Source of the DNA: Planctomycetaceae bacterium
GTDB lineage: Bacteria; Planctomycetota; Planctomycetia; Pirellulales; Pirellulaceae
NCBI GenBank assembly: GCA_022614795.1
Contig: JAKEHX010000688.1
Coordinates: 1-7,971 of the forward strand
Reading direction: 5' to 3'
DNA: 7,971 nucleotides
The translations under genes and the position numbers were made by a program. Under the pieces are notes generated by a model. The model did no database searches and was not told the DNA's origin. It saw only the letters and a program-made list of their open reading frames with translations. Position 1 is the stretch's first letter, and the number at the start of each line of letters is the position of its first letter. Shown here one piece after another: positions 1 through 6,992 of this stretch.

Positions 1-1174
1 GCTTCGCGAGAACAAACCACTCGACCAGATGACGCGCGAGCTCTTGACATCGCAGGGCAATCTGTTCGCGAGCGGCCCGGTTGCATATTACTTCGTCGAT
101 CAAAAGCCCGAGGAGCTGGCCGAGACGACGGCGCAGCTATTCCTTGGCGTGCGGCTCCAGTGTGCCCGCTGCCACCATCATCCGATGGAGGTCTGGGGCC
201 AGGACGACTACTACGGCCTGGCGGCATTCTTCACGCGGCTTGAAATCCGCGACACGGGGGACAAGGGCCGTTTCGGCGGCATGCAGATCGTCCGGCCGAC
301 CGCCACCGAAATGCGGACGCTGGCGGTGGCGTCGCAGCCCAAGCTGTTGGGGGGCGAAAGACTCGCCGAACCGGGCCTGGCCGATTCGGGACTGGGCGAC
401 GTGCGCGTGAAGCTGGCCGATTGGATCGCGCGGCCCGACAACCCGTATTTCGCCCGCAATTTGGCCAACCGCTATTGGGCGTACGTCATGGGCCGCGGGC
501 TGGTCGAGCCGATCGACGATTTGCGGGCGACCAATCCGCCGACGCACCCGGCTTTGCTAGACGCGCTCGCCAAGGACCTGGCGGACCACCGCTTCGATCC
601 ACACCATTTGCTCCGCACGATCTGCACATCGCGGGCCTATCAGCTTCGCTCGGAGCTTGCGCCGGCAAGCGATCGAGACGGCCGCTTCTTCACGCACCGC
701 CTCGTGCGAAGGCTCCCGGCTGAAGTGTTGCTCGATGCGATCAACCAGGTCGCGGGCTGCGACGAGACCTTTACAGGGACTCCGCCGAAAACGCGGGCGA
801 TTGCCCTGCCCGATCCAACCGTGATCTCGGACTTCCTGACGACCTTCGGCCGGCCGCAGCGCAACAGCACGTGCGAATGTGCCCGCGAATCGTCGCCCGA
901 CCTGCTTCAGGCGCTGCACCTGATTAATAACGCGGTGCTCCAGACGAAGATCGCTCATCCGCAAGGCCGCGTGGCCAGGCTCGTCGCGTCCGGCACGAGC
1001 GACGAGGCGATTGCGGCCGAACTGTATTTGGCGGCCTTGGCGCGCGAACCGACGGCCGCGGAGCTGGCAACGATCAAGGAGCTGGCGCCCGCGGCCGCCA
1101 ATGAGCGCCAGCAACACTGGGAAGATGTGCTGTGGTCGCTTTTCAATAGTCCGGAATTTGCGTTTCAGCATTAG
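1..1174 (+). CDS. DUF1549/DUF1553 (PSCyt2/PSD1) protein, 5'-truncated by window edge
   Basis: This is the C-terminal part of a planctomycete cytochrome-like secreted protein. The reading frame is open from base 2 to the TAG at 1172-1174. The ATG at 29 is internal: the codons before it (LRENKPLDQ) belong to the same conserved stretch, so the true start lies upstream. The end of the PSCyt2 domain carries a CxxCH motif (CARCHHHP, bases 161-184), which resembles a c-type heme attachment site. The PSD1/DUF1553 domain starts near base 392, with the conserved NRYW at 467-478, and ends with the usual NSPEFAFQH tail just before the stop, so the 3' end is complete. Full-length relatives usually carry a signal peptide and often an N-terminal PSCyt1 domain, which cannot be seen here. 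The family is almost always next to a DUF1501 gene, as here. A role in extracellular or periplasmic breakdown of complex substrates has been proposed but not shown. Family assignment is firm; function is unknown. Confidence 0.93.
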   Translation, partial: LRENKPLDQMTRELLTSQGNLFASGPVAYYFVDQKPEELAETTAQLFLGVRLQCARCHHHPMEVWGQDDYYGLAAFFTRLEIRDTGDKGRFGGMQIVRPTATEMRTLAVASQPKLLGGERLAEPGLADSGLGDVRVKLADWIARPDNPYFARNLANRYWAYVMGRGLVEPIDDLRATNPPTHPALLDALAKDLADHRFDPHHLLRTICTSRAYQLRSELAPASDRDGRFFTHRLVRRLPAEVLLDAINQVAGCDETFTGTPPKTRAIALPDPTVISDFLTTFGRPQRNSTCECARESSPDLLQALHLINNAVLQTKIAHPQGRVARLVASGTSDEAIAAELYLAALAREPTAAELATIKELAPAAANERQQHWEDVLWSLFNSPEFAFQH

Positions 1175-1195
1175 CGATTGCACACAAGCGGGCTG

Positions 1196-1261
1196 GTAGC
1201 CGAACTCGCCAGAGTTCGGGTCGGATGCTACAGATTCCCGAAGTCTGGCGACTTCGGCTAC
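1196..1261. repeat. REPIN-like element: two inverted REP-type hairpins
   Basis: Two 25-nt arms (1196-1220 and 1237-1261) are inverted copies of each other at 23 of 25 positions, separated by a 16-nt spacer (1221-1236). Each arm folds on itself into a perfect 8-bp stem with a 4-nt loop. The left stem is 1200-1207 with 1212-1219 (CCGAACTC/GAGTTCGG, loop GCCA). The right stem is 1238-1245 with 1250-1257 (CCGAAGTC/GACTTCGG, loop TGGC). The two mismatches between the arms are at paired positions (C1205-G1214 against G1243-C1252), so base pairing is kept in both hairpins. The loops are complementary to each other. This is the architecture of REPINs, which are spread in other bacteria by RAYT transposases of the IS200/IS605 group. 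No transposase is present and there is no second copy in this window, so family membership is inferred from structure only. It fills most of the gap between the PSD1 and DUF1501 genes. Confidence 0.8.
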
Positions 1262-1266
1262 GGGAG
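1262..1266 (+). promoter_or_regulatory. Ribosome binding site deciding the DUF1501 start
   Basis: GGGAG lies 7 nt before the ATG at 1274. A longer in-frame reading from TTG at 1178 would translate the REPIN-like repeat and has no such site, so ATG 1274 is chosen. The site touches the right end of the repeat and can pair with 1235-1240 (TTCCCG). Confidence 0.7.
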
Positions 1267-1273
1267 ACCAACG

Positions 1274-2602
1274 ATGTTCGACCTTTACCGCTCGCTGACC
1301 AATTGCCAGGGGACCAGCCGCCGGGCGTTTCTGCGGGTCGGCTCGCTGTCGCTGTTGGGGCTGTCGCTTCCGGCGTGGCTCGCCGCGCGAGCCGCTCAGG
1401 GCGGCGCCAAAGACGTCAGTTGCATCCTCCTCTGGACCGAAGGGGGGATGAGCAACGTCGATACGCTCGACATGAAGCCCGACGCTCCGGCCGAATATCG
1501 CGGGCAGTTCTTGCCGATCGCCTCGAATGTGCCGGGCATCGACGTCTGCGAGCACCTGCCGCTCATGTCGCGGCAAATGGACAAGGTCTGCCTGGTGAAG
1601 TCGATCGCCCACACCGAGAGCGGCGACCATGTCGCGGCCACGCACTACATGCTTACCGGCTATCCGCAGCGGCCCGACACCAGCGGCCAGCCGGTCGGCT
1701 CGACGGTTTATCCCGCGTTCGGCTCGCTCGTCGCCCGGCAGAAGGGATGGCAGAACGGACTGCCGCCGAACATCTCGTTCGGCCGCGAGTCGTATGGCGG
1801 CGGCGGTTATATGGGTTCGGCCTACAACCCGCTGATTATTCAGGGGGACCCGGCAGCCAAGGATTTTCGCGTGGAAGACGTGTCGCTTGCGCCAGGAATC
1901 AGTCCCGAGCGGGCCGCCCGCCGCCGGACAATGATCGAGCGGCTTGACGCGTGGCAGCGCGACGTGGAAAAATCGCGGGGCGCCTTGCTCGATCGCCAGC
2001 AATTTTATGCCCAGGCGTTTGACCTCTTGACGTCGCCCGCCGCGAAGAAGGCGTTTGCCTTAAGCGAAGAGGCGGATGCGGTCAGCGACCGCTACGGCCG
2101 GACCCGCGAGGGACAGGCGGCCTTGCTTTCGCGCCGGCTCATCGAAGCCGGTGTGCGGTTTGTGACGATCGTCAGCGGCGGCTGGGACACACACGCTGAC
2201 AACTTCAACAGCCTGAAGAACCGCTTGCTGCCGACGCTCGACAAGGCCTGGTCGGCCCTGCTCGAAGATTTGGGCCAGCGTGGCCTCTTGGATTCGACCG
2301 TCGTCATCTGCGCCGGCGAATTCGGACGCACACCGCGCGTCAACGGCGCTGCGGGACGCGATCACTATGCCCCCTGCAACGTCGTCGCCATCAGCGGCGC
2401 GGGCGTAAAGACGGCCCAGACCGTCGGCGCGACCGACCGCAAAGCCGAACAGGTCGCCGGCCGCTCGCACAGCACGCTGGATTACGGCGCCACGGTGATG
2501 AAGCTCCTGGGGATCGACGGCACGCAGGAATACCGCACCGAAGACGGCCGCCCCGTCCTGGTCAACAACGGCGGCCAGCCGATCGCGGAGGTGCTGGCGT
2601 GA
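1274..2602 (+). CDS. DUF1501 family protein, Tat-exported
   Basis: This 442-aa exported protein belongs to the DUF1501 family, which is related to the sulfatase/alkaline phosphatase fold. Residues 15-20 (SRRAFL) form a twin-arginine signal followed by a hydrophobic stretch and a likely cut near AARA at about 38-41, so export in folded form by Tat is expected. Family motifs visible: GGMSNVDTLDMKP (about 57-69), the HTESGDH segment (113-119), GGWDTH (302-307), GEFGRTP (348-354) and GRDHY (361-365). These His/Asp/Glu-rich blocks would be the metal and active-site region if the protein is an enzyme, but no substrate is known for the family. It follows the PSD1 gene after 99 bp, and its stop codon overlaps the start of the PPC gene by 4 nt, which indicates one operon. 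Length is normal for the family. Family assignment is firm; the reaction is not known. Confidence 0.94.
   Translation: MFDLYRSLTNCQGTSRRAFLRVGSLSLLGLSLPAWLAARAAQGGAKDVSCILLWTEGGMSNVDTLDMKPDAPAEYRGQFLPIASNVPGIDVCEHLPLMSRQMDKVCLVKSIAHTESGDHVAATHYMLTGYPQRPDTSGQPVGSTVYPAFGSLVARQKGWQNGLPPNISFGRESYGGGGYMGSAYNPLIIQGDPAAKDFRVEDVSLAPGISPERAARRRTMIERLDAWQRDVEKSRGALLDRQQFYAQAFDLLTSPAAKKAFALSEEADAVSDRYGRTREGQAALLSRRLIEAGVRFVTIVSGGWDTHADNFNSLKNRLLPTLDKAWSALLEDLGQRGLLDSTVVICAGEFGRTPRVNGAAGRDHYAPCNVVAISGAGVKTAQTVGATDRKAEQVAGRSHSTLDYGATVMKLLGIDGTQEYRTEDGRPVLVNNGGQPIAEVLA
2587..2591 (+). promoter_or_regulatory. Ribosome binding site for the PPC gene, inside DUF1501 coding sequence
   Basis: GGAGG lies 7 nt upstream of the GTG at 2599. 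With the GTGA overlap (start GTG 2599-2601, stop TGA 2600-2602) it supports the GTG start and suggests translational coupling of the two genes. Confidence 0.75.
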
Positions 2603-4725
2603 GGGAGTTCCCGCTGGGCCGCTCGGTATTGAGTTCGCTCGCCGCACTGGCCGCCATCGCGTGCCTAGCCATTTCAATCGTCCCCGCCAGCGCCCAAATC
2701 AACGCCCCGGTCTATGGCGAATGCTACCTGACGAGCATCTTCCCCGCCGGCGGACAGCAGGGCCAGACCATCGTCGTGGAGCTGAGCGGCAGCAACTACG
2801 GCTACTTCCCGGGCGCAAAGGAAGTCATCATCGACGACCCGCCGGGCATCACGGTCAAGGACCTGAAGCTCAAGGCCAACGACCGGGCGCTCGACGCCAC
2901 ATTCGTCATCGCCCCCGATGCGGCGCTCGGCCGGCGATGCGTGCGCGTCCTGAACGAGCGAAGCGGCCTGACGAACATGCTCTATTTCACCGTTGGCCGC
3001 CTACCGGAAACGCTCGAGGTTGAGCCCAACAACGAGCTGTCCGCCCCGCAAACAGTCGCGCTGCCGGTCGTCGTCAACGGCCGCGTCGATCCGCAGGCCG
3101 ATGTCGATGGCTACGCCTTCGATCTCAAGGCCGGCCAGCGATTGCTGGCGGTCGTGCTGGCCCACGCGATCGACAGCCACGGGCAATACAAGAATTACGG
3201 CTTTGTCGATGCGACGCTGCAAGTGGTCGATGCCCAAGGGCGCGTCGTGGCGGAAGCGGGCGATACGCTGGGCCTAGACCCGCAGGTGGAGTTCGTCGCA
3301 CCGCAGGGCGGCCGCTACACGGCCCGCGTCTATCTGGAGGCCTTCGACGGATTTCCACAGGCAGTTTATCGACTGGTCTTGGGCGACGTGGCCCTGGCGA
3401 CGAGTGCCTTCCCGCCCGGCGGTCAGCGCGGAACCACCATCGACATACAACTCGCCGGCCCCGGCATTCCCCCCGGCACGACGCAGAAAGTCGCGATCTC
3501 CGCCGATGAACTCCTGCCGCTGCAATATGTCACGGCGGAGTTGGCCGGCGCGGCCGATTTGGAGCTTCCGCTCGTGCGTGGAACCTGGCCGGAAGTGATC
3601 GAAGCCGAGCCGAATCCGGCCGCCGCACAGGCCACGACACTGGCGCTGCCCACTACCGCTAATGGCCGCATCGACCAGATCGGCGACGAGGATTGGTACC
3701 GTCTTCCGCTCGCCCCAGGGCAGAACGTGCTCCTGGAAACGACCGCCCATAGGATGCTCCGCTCGCCGATCGACACGCTGATTCAGGTCTTCGATGCGGC
3801 GGGCAAGAAGCTCGCCGAGAACGACGACGGCTTTGCGATCGATTACATCTCGATGCACGATTTTCGCTCGACCGACAGCCGACTGGTGTTTGCCGCGCCG
3901 GTGGCGGGGGACTACTTTGTCCGGGTCAGCGATCAGGCGGGGAGCGGCGGTCCGCGGGCCGTCTATCGGCTGGGGGTCAGCATGGCCGAGCCCGATTTCG
4001 CCCTCTGGCTGCACCCGGACAACGTGCCGATCTGGGGCCCGGGAAGCACGGCGGCGATGGTAGTGAAGGTGAACCGCTGGGACGGCCTGGGAGGCGACAT
4101 CAAGTTGAAGATCGAGGGTCTGCCGCCCGGCTGGGTCGGCTCGGAGAACATCGCCAGCGGCCCGCAGTCGCCATTGCCGAACCCGTATCCGCCCTTGCAC
4201 CATTTTCTCACAATCACCGCGCCAGCGGACGCCAAACCCGGTGACTTTGTTCCGCTCAAGATCGTCGGCCGGGCCGAGGTGAATGGCCGCGCCATCGAAC
4301 GGCCCATCCAGCCGCTCACGCTCTACTACACCAGCGACACCGGCCTCTTTCGGATGACGCCTGTCGCCCGTGCCGCCGTCGCCAAGGCGCAAACGCCCTG
4401 GCTTTCGACCGATGTGAAGGAAATCACCGTCGAGCTGAAGGGCAAGTTCGAGATTCCGCTAGTCATTCATAACGCCAGCGACCTCAAGACAATCGACCTC
4501 ACGGCCCAGTTGGCCACCAGCGGCGTCGCCTGTGCCCTTTCGCCTCCTCAGGCCGTCGCAATCCAGGATGGCAAGGCGGTCTTGCCCGTGACGTTGCCCG
4601 AGAGCATCACCTACCCCGGTCCTTACGGGATCACGGTTGCTCTCCGCTGGGGGAGCGACATCCGCGGCGGCATGCCCGGCCCCTGCACGCCGCTCATTCG
4701 GCTCAACGTGACCGCCAAGCCGTAG
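2599..4725 (+). CDS. Secreted protein with two PPC (pre-peptidase C-terminal) modules
   Basis: This is a 708-aa exported beta-rich protein with no recognisable catalytic domain. Residues 1-32 form a Sec signal peptide ending in ASA before Q33. Two repeated modules follow. Module 1 has a TIG/Ig-like start (FPAGGQQG, 48-55), then EVEPNNE (140-146), the acidic DVDGYAF (168-174) and VYRL (256-259). Module 2 has FPPGGQRG (271-278), EAEPN (335-339), GDEDWYRL (362-369) and VYRL (455-458). The ExEPN and DxDxY blocks are typical of the PPC fold, which often sits beside peptidase or other exported catalytic domains. From about 465 to the end lie Ig-like beta segments, probably two. The start is the GTG overlapping the upstream stop. 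This kind of protein is the usual third partner of PSCyt/PSD1 and DUF1501 genes in planctomycetes. A binding or scaffold role outside the cytoplasm is inferred. Confidence 0.88.
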   Translation: MREFPLGRSVLSSLAALAAIACLAISIVPASAQINAPVYGECYLTSIFPAGGQQGQTIVVELSGSNYGYFPGAKEVIIDDPPGITVKDLKLKANDRALDATFVIAPDAALGRRCVRVLNERSGLTNMLYFTVGRLPETLEVEPNNELSAPQTVALPVVVNGRVDPQADVDGYAFDLKAGQRLLAVVLAHAIDSHGQYKNYGFVDATLQVVDAQGRVVAEAGDTLGLDPQVEFVAPQGGRYTARVYLEAFDGFPQAVYRLVLGDVALATSAFPPGGQRGTTIDIQLAGPGIPPGTTQKVAISADELLPLQYVTAELAGAADLELPLVRGTWPEVIEAEPNPAAAQATTLALPTTANGRIDQIGDEDWYRLPLAPGQNVLLETTAHRMLRSPIDTLIQVFDAAGKKLAENDDGFAIDYISMHDFRSTDSRLVFAAPVAGDYFVRVSDQAGSGGPRAVYRLGVSMAEPDFALWLHPDNVPIWGPGSTAAMVVKVNRWDGLGGDIKLKIEGLPPGWVGSENIASGPQSPLPNPYPPLHHFLTITAPADAKPGDFVPLKIVGRAEVNGRAIERPIQPLTLYYTSDTGLFRMTPVARAAVAKAQTPWLSTDVKEITVELKGKFEIPLVIHNASDLKTIDLTAQLATSGVACALSPPQAVAIQDGKAVLPVTLPESITYPGPYGITVALRWGSDIRGGMPGPCTPLIRLNVTAKP

Positions 4726-4735
4726 CAGGTATAAT
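4708..4735 (+). promoter_or_regulatory. Sigma70-type promoter for the gene at 4772
   Basis: A perfect -10 box TATAAT (4730-4735) is preceded, after 16 nt, by GTGACC (4708-4713), which matches the -35 consensus TTGACA at 4 of 6 positions. The -35 lies in the last codons of the PPC gene and the -10 just after its stop. Transcription would start near 4742, leaving a leader of about 30 nt. In GC-rich DNA an exact TATAAT at this place is unlikely by chance, but it has not been tested. Confidence 0.6.
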
Positions 4736-4760
4736 CGACGCTCCTCGATCGCTCTTACTC

Positions 4761-4764
4761 GGAG
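4761..4764 (+). promoter_or_regulatory. Ribosome binding site choosing ATG 4772 over ATG 4766
   Basis: GGAG ends only 1 nt before the first ATG (4766) but 7 nt before the second in-frame ATG (4772). The second is therefore the better start, and the protein would begin MRLVLK rather than MHMRLVLK. Confidence 0.65.
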
Positions 4765-4771
4765 TATGCAC

Positions 4772-5890
4772 ATGAGGCTGGTCCTGAAGGCCGCGCTCGT
4801 ACTCGTTGCTTGCTGCCAGGTGAACCTGGCCGACGAGCCAAAACCGAAGATCTCACGCGAGATGGTCCAGCGATTCGTCGCCGACCTCGACAGCGACGAC
4901 CAGGAGGCCCGCGAAAAAGGGGAGAAAGCGCTCGTCGAGGCGGGCCTGGCGGCCATCGAATCGACGGGCGCGGCAGCCCTCAGCGGCTCGGCGGAGCGCC
5001 GTTTCCGCGCGATTGCGGTGCTGGGACGCCTGGTGCGGTCTGACGACGACGCGACCGTGGCTGCGGCGGGCAAGGCCCTTGAAGCCGCAGCAGCCAGCGG
5101 CGATGCCGCCGTGGCCGAACGGGCCAAAGAAGAACTCAGTTATTTCGATCGATTGCAGACGATGCGCGGCCTGGCCGAGGCGTTCGAGCTGCACGATGCC
5201 CAGGACGAGGCGAAGATCGTGCGCGTGCCGCTGATCGCCAAGCCGCTCTTGCGGTTTGAGGACCGTGAGCGGGAGAATCGCGACGGCACGCTGTGGGGCT
5301 ACGGCGACAAGGGACGTCCGAAAGCCCTGATTGCGGTCTTTCCGTTTGAGGGGCGCGGTGGGCAAGGGCTCGATTGGTGGTCGGATGTCGTTTCGACCGC
5401 GGCAGGACCGCTTCAGGTAACAAAGGTCGACGGCATTGCCGGGGTTTCCTGGTCGCCGAAGAACTCCGGCGAGGAATTCCACAGCTTCCCGAATGCCCCG
5501 GCGCCGGCGGGCGAGGCTGACGAGCGACTGGTTCAGATGCACGCCCTGGCCGAGCGGCTCGAGGGGCGGCAGAATTCCAAGCTTGGCGAGCGGCCCTACG
5601 ATCTGGCGTTATGGCCCAAACTGCTGCACCGCTACTCCGACGCCAGTGCGAACATCGTCGAGGGGGGCGTGTTTGCCTTCGTTCACGATTCGAACCCCGA
5701 GATCATTGTGCTAATCGAGGCCCAGGGAAAGGCGGGCGCGGCGAGTTGGAAGTTCGCGCTGGCCCGTCACACCGCCGCTCCGCTGCATGTCGATCTGGAC
5801 GGCGAGGAGGTCTGGGGGAGTCCGCCGCCTGCGGATTTTATGACCGGCCGCAATTCCTATTGGGTGCTCAAGCGGCGTCCGAAGAAATAG
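4772..5890 (+). CDS. Exported protein of unknown function with HEAT-like N-terminal region
   Basis: I do not recognise a named family for this 372-aa protein. It starts with a basic residue and a hydrophobic stretch (3-13), then C14-C15. The LVAC sequence at 11-14 fits a lipobox, so the protein may be lipid-anchored at C14; a plain signal-peptidase cut after NLA (20) is the alternative. Residues about 25-125 are rich in Ala, Glu and Arg and strongly helical (DSDDQEAREKGEKAL, AERRFRAIAVLGRLV), like the HEAT-type segments common in planctomycete exported proteins. The remaining 250 residues look alpha/beta, with blocks WSPKNSGEEFHSF, GGVFAFVHDSNPEIIVLIEA and SWKFALARHT; I recall similar C-terminal halves in unnamed planctomycete proteins, but this is memory only. 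No catalytic motif is evident. It has its own promoter and is probably not part of the upstream operon. It ends directly against the stop of the opposite gene. Confidence 0.8.
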   Translation: MRLVLKAALVLVACCQVNLADEPKPKISREMVQRFVADLDSDDQEAREKGEKALVEAGLAAIESTGAAALSGSAERRFRAIAVLGRLVRSDDDATVAAAGKALEAAAASGDAAVAERAKEELSYFDRLQTMRGLAEAFELHDAQDEAKIVRVPLIAKPLLRFEDRERENRDGTLWGYGDKGRPKALIAVFPFEGRGGQGLDWWSDVVSTAAGPLQVTKVDGIAGVSWSPKNSGEEFHSFPNAPAPAGEADERLVQMHALAERLEGRQNSKLGERPYDLALWPKLLHRYSDASANIVEGGVFAFVHDSNPEIIVLIEAQGKAGAASWKFALARHTAAPLHVDLDGEEVWGSPPPADFMTGRNSYWVLKRRPKK

Positions 5891-6982
5891 CTACGCCGCT
5901 CGCCGCGTGCGCCGCAGCAAAAGATTCGACCGCGCGGTCCGGTTGTCGATCACCGGCGCGGTGATGAAGCGGTTGGGATTGGGCCGCGGCGCAGCGCCCT
6001 GGCCATACAGCCGGCCCGCCGGCTCGGCTGGCTGGGCATCGAGCTCCAGGAGCGGAATCTTCAGCACCGCCTCGGCATAACTCCGCCGCACGGCCCGGTC
6101 GTCCTCGGGCAGGTTGAGCACCACCTTGCCGGTCCGCTGCACTTCGTCGTGGATCGCCTCGACGATCAGTCGCTCGTGCAGGTCGTGCATCTGGCCGGCA
6201 ATCCAGCGGCCTGGTGTCAACAGGGCCGACAGGAAGCCCTGAATCGTGATCTCGACACTCGGCGGGCTGGCGGCGGCTTCGGCAAAGGCCCGCTCCAAGA
6301 CACGGGCAAAGCCAACCACCGCGGCCCCCAGGCAGCGGGCGATGCGATCCTTGCATTCCTGGTCCATCCCGGTCAGCGGGTCCTTCACCGCGGCAGCCAG
6401 GTCGAAATGGTCGATCACCGGCTGATAACTCTCGTGGGCCAGTTCGGCTCCTTGCTCGATCAAACGGGCCAGCCAATCATCTCGCCGCGAGGCCTCGACG
6501 CGCGGATAGCCCCCTTGGTCCCAGTCGAGAATGTGCTGAAGCTCGCCGTACGACCGGAAGATGCACCACTCAATCGCCCGATGGACGACCGCCTCGCTTT
6601 CGCTCTGGCCGGTGTGCAGCGGCATGAAGGGATCGCTGAAGTAATGCGTCAGCACGCCGGCGGAATAGACCGCTTCGCTCCAGGCCTGCCGGCGAAGAGC
6701 ATCGACCGTCTGGCCGTACCAGCGGCGGGCCGCGGCGATCGCGCCGCCCCAGCCCCCTTCGGCCCGGCCCCCTTCGCCAATGTGCAGGACGTGGCTGGTA
6801 AAGTCCTTGAACTGCACGTCCGGGGCCAGGCTGCCGGCCCGGTACTCGGCGTGGTAATTGAGAAACAAATCGGCCCACCGCTCGGCATCGGGAGAGCGCA
6901 GATGGCGCAGGGCATCGAGCGCCAGCCGCGGGTGCGTGCCGCGGCAAGCGGTGGCGAAGACGACCTGGAACAGAAGCGACAA
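5891..6982 (-). CDS. Zinc-dependent phospholipase C-like protein, cytoplasmic, TTG start
   Basis: This 363-aa protein resembles the Zn-dependent phospholipase C/S1-P1 nuclease fold. The metal-ligand pattern known from Bacillus cereus PLC is visible: H17, D55 (APD), H64 or H67, H113, D117 and H123 (THYFSDPFMPLHT), H134 and E138 (HRAIEW). The H-D-H spacing (4 and 6) and H-E spacing (4) equal those of the Bacillus enzyme (H118, D122, H128; H142, E146). Unlike that enzyme there is no signal peptide, so the mature N-terminal Trp ligand is absent and the protein probably stays inside the cell. Residues 140-363 are a mostly helical extension of unknown role with a basic tail (RRTRRAA). The start is TTG at 6982, supported by GGAG 6 nt upstream; no ATG or GTG is available nearby in frame. 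It follows the glycosyltransferase gene by 11 nt. Substrate is unknown: phospholipid, nucleic acid or another phosphoester are all possible. Confidence 0.82.
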   Translation of the reverse strand: MSLLFQVVFATACRGTHPRLALDALRHLRSPDAERWADLFLNYHAEYRAGSLAPDVQFKDFTSHVLHIGEGGRAEGGWGGAIAAARRWYGQTVDALRRQAWSEAVYSAGVLTHYFSDPFMPLHTGQSESEAVVHRAIEWCIFRSYGELQHILDWDQGGYPRVEASRRDDWLARLIEQGAELAHESYQPVIDHFDLAAAVKDPLTGMDQECKDRIARCLGAAVVGFARVLERAFAEAAASPPSVEITIQGFLSALLTPGRWIAGQMHDLHERLIVEAIHDEVQRTGKVVLNLPEDDRAVRRSYAEAVLKIPLLELDAQPAEPAGRLYGQGAAPRPNPNRFITAPVIDNRTARSNLLLRRTRRAA

Positions 6983-6988
6983 CTTAAA

Positions 6989-6992
6989 CTCC
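6989..6992 (-). promoter_or_regulatory. Ribosome binding site supporting the TTG start of the PLC-like gene
   Basis: GGAG on the minus strand lies 6 nt before the TTG at 6982-6980, within the 11-nt gap after the glycosyltransferase stop. It is the main reason for accepting a rare start codon. Confidence 0.65.

Noticed and set aside
161..175. CxxCH as proof of a heme-binding cytochrome
   Set aside because: The motif is seen, but heme attachment in this family has not been shown and the N-terminal part is outside the window.
1196..1261. Intrinsic transcription terminator
   Set aside because: Hairpins are stable but no T-run follows either one, and the downstream gene belongs to the same conserved gene set.
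557..2002. 481-codon open frame on the minus strand
   Set aside because: It lies opposite the PSD1 and DUF1501 genes and spans the repeat. Long antisense frames are expected from GC-rich codon bias, and its translation matches no family I know.
3274..4392. 372-codon open frame on the minus strand
   Set aside because: It is fully antisense to the PPC gene, with Arg/Gly/Asp-rich composition typical of a shadow frame.
4734..4749. ATCGA/TCGAT inverted repeat as terminator of the PPC operon
   Set aside because: Only 5 bp with a 6-nt loop, no U-tract, and it overlaps the -10 box.
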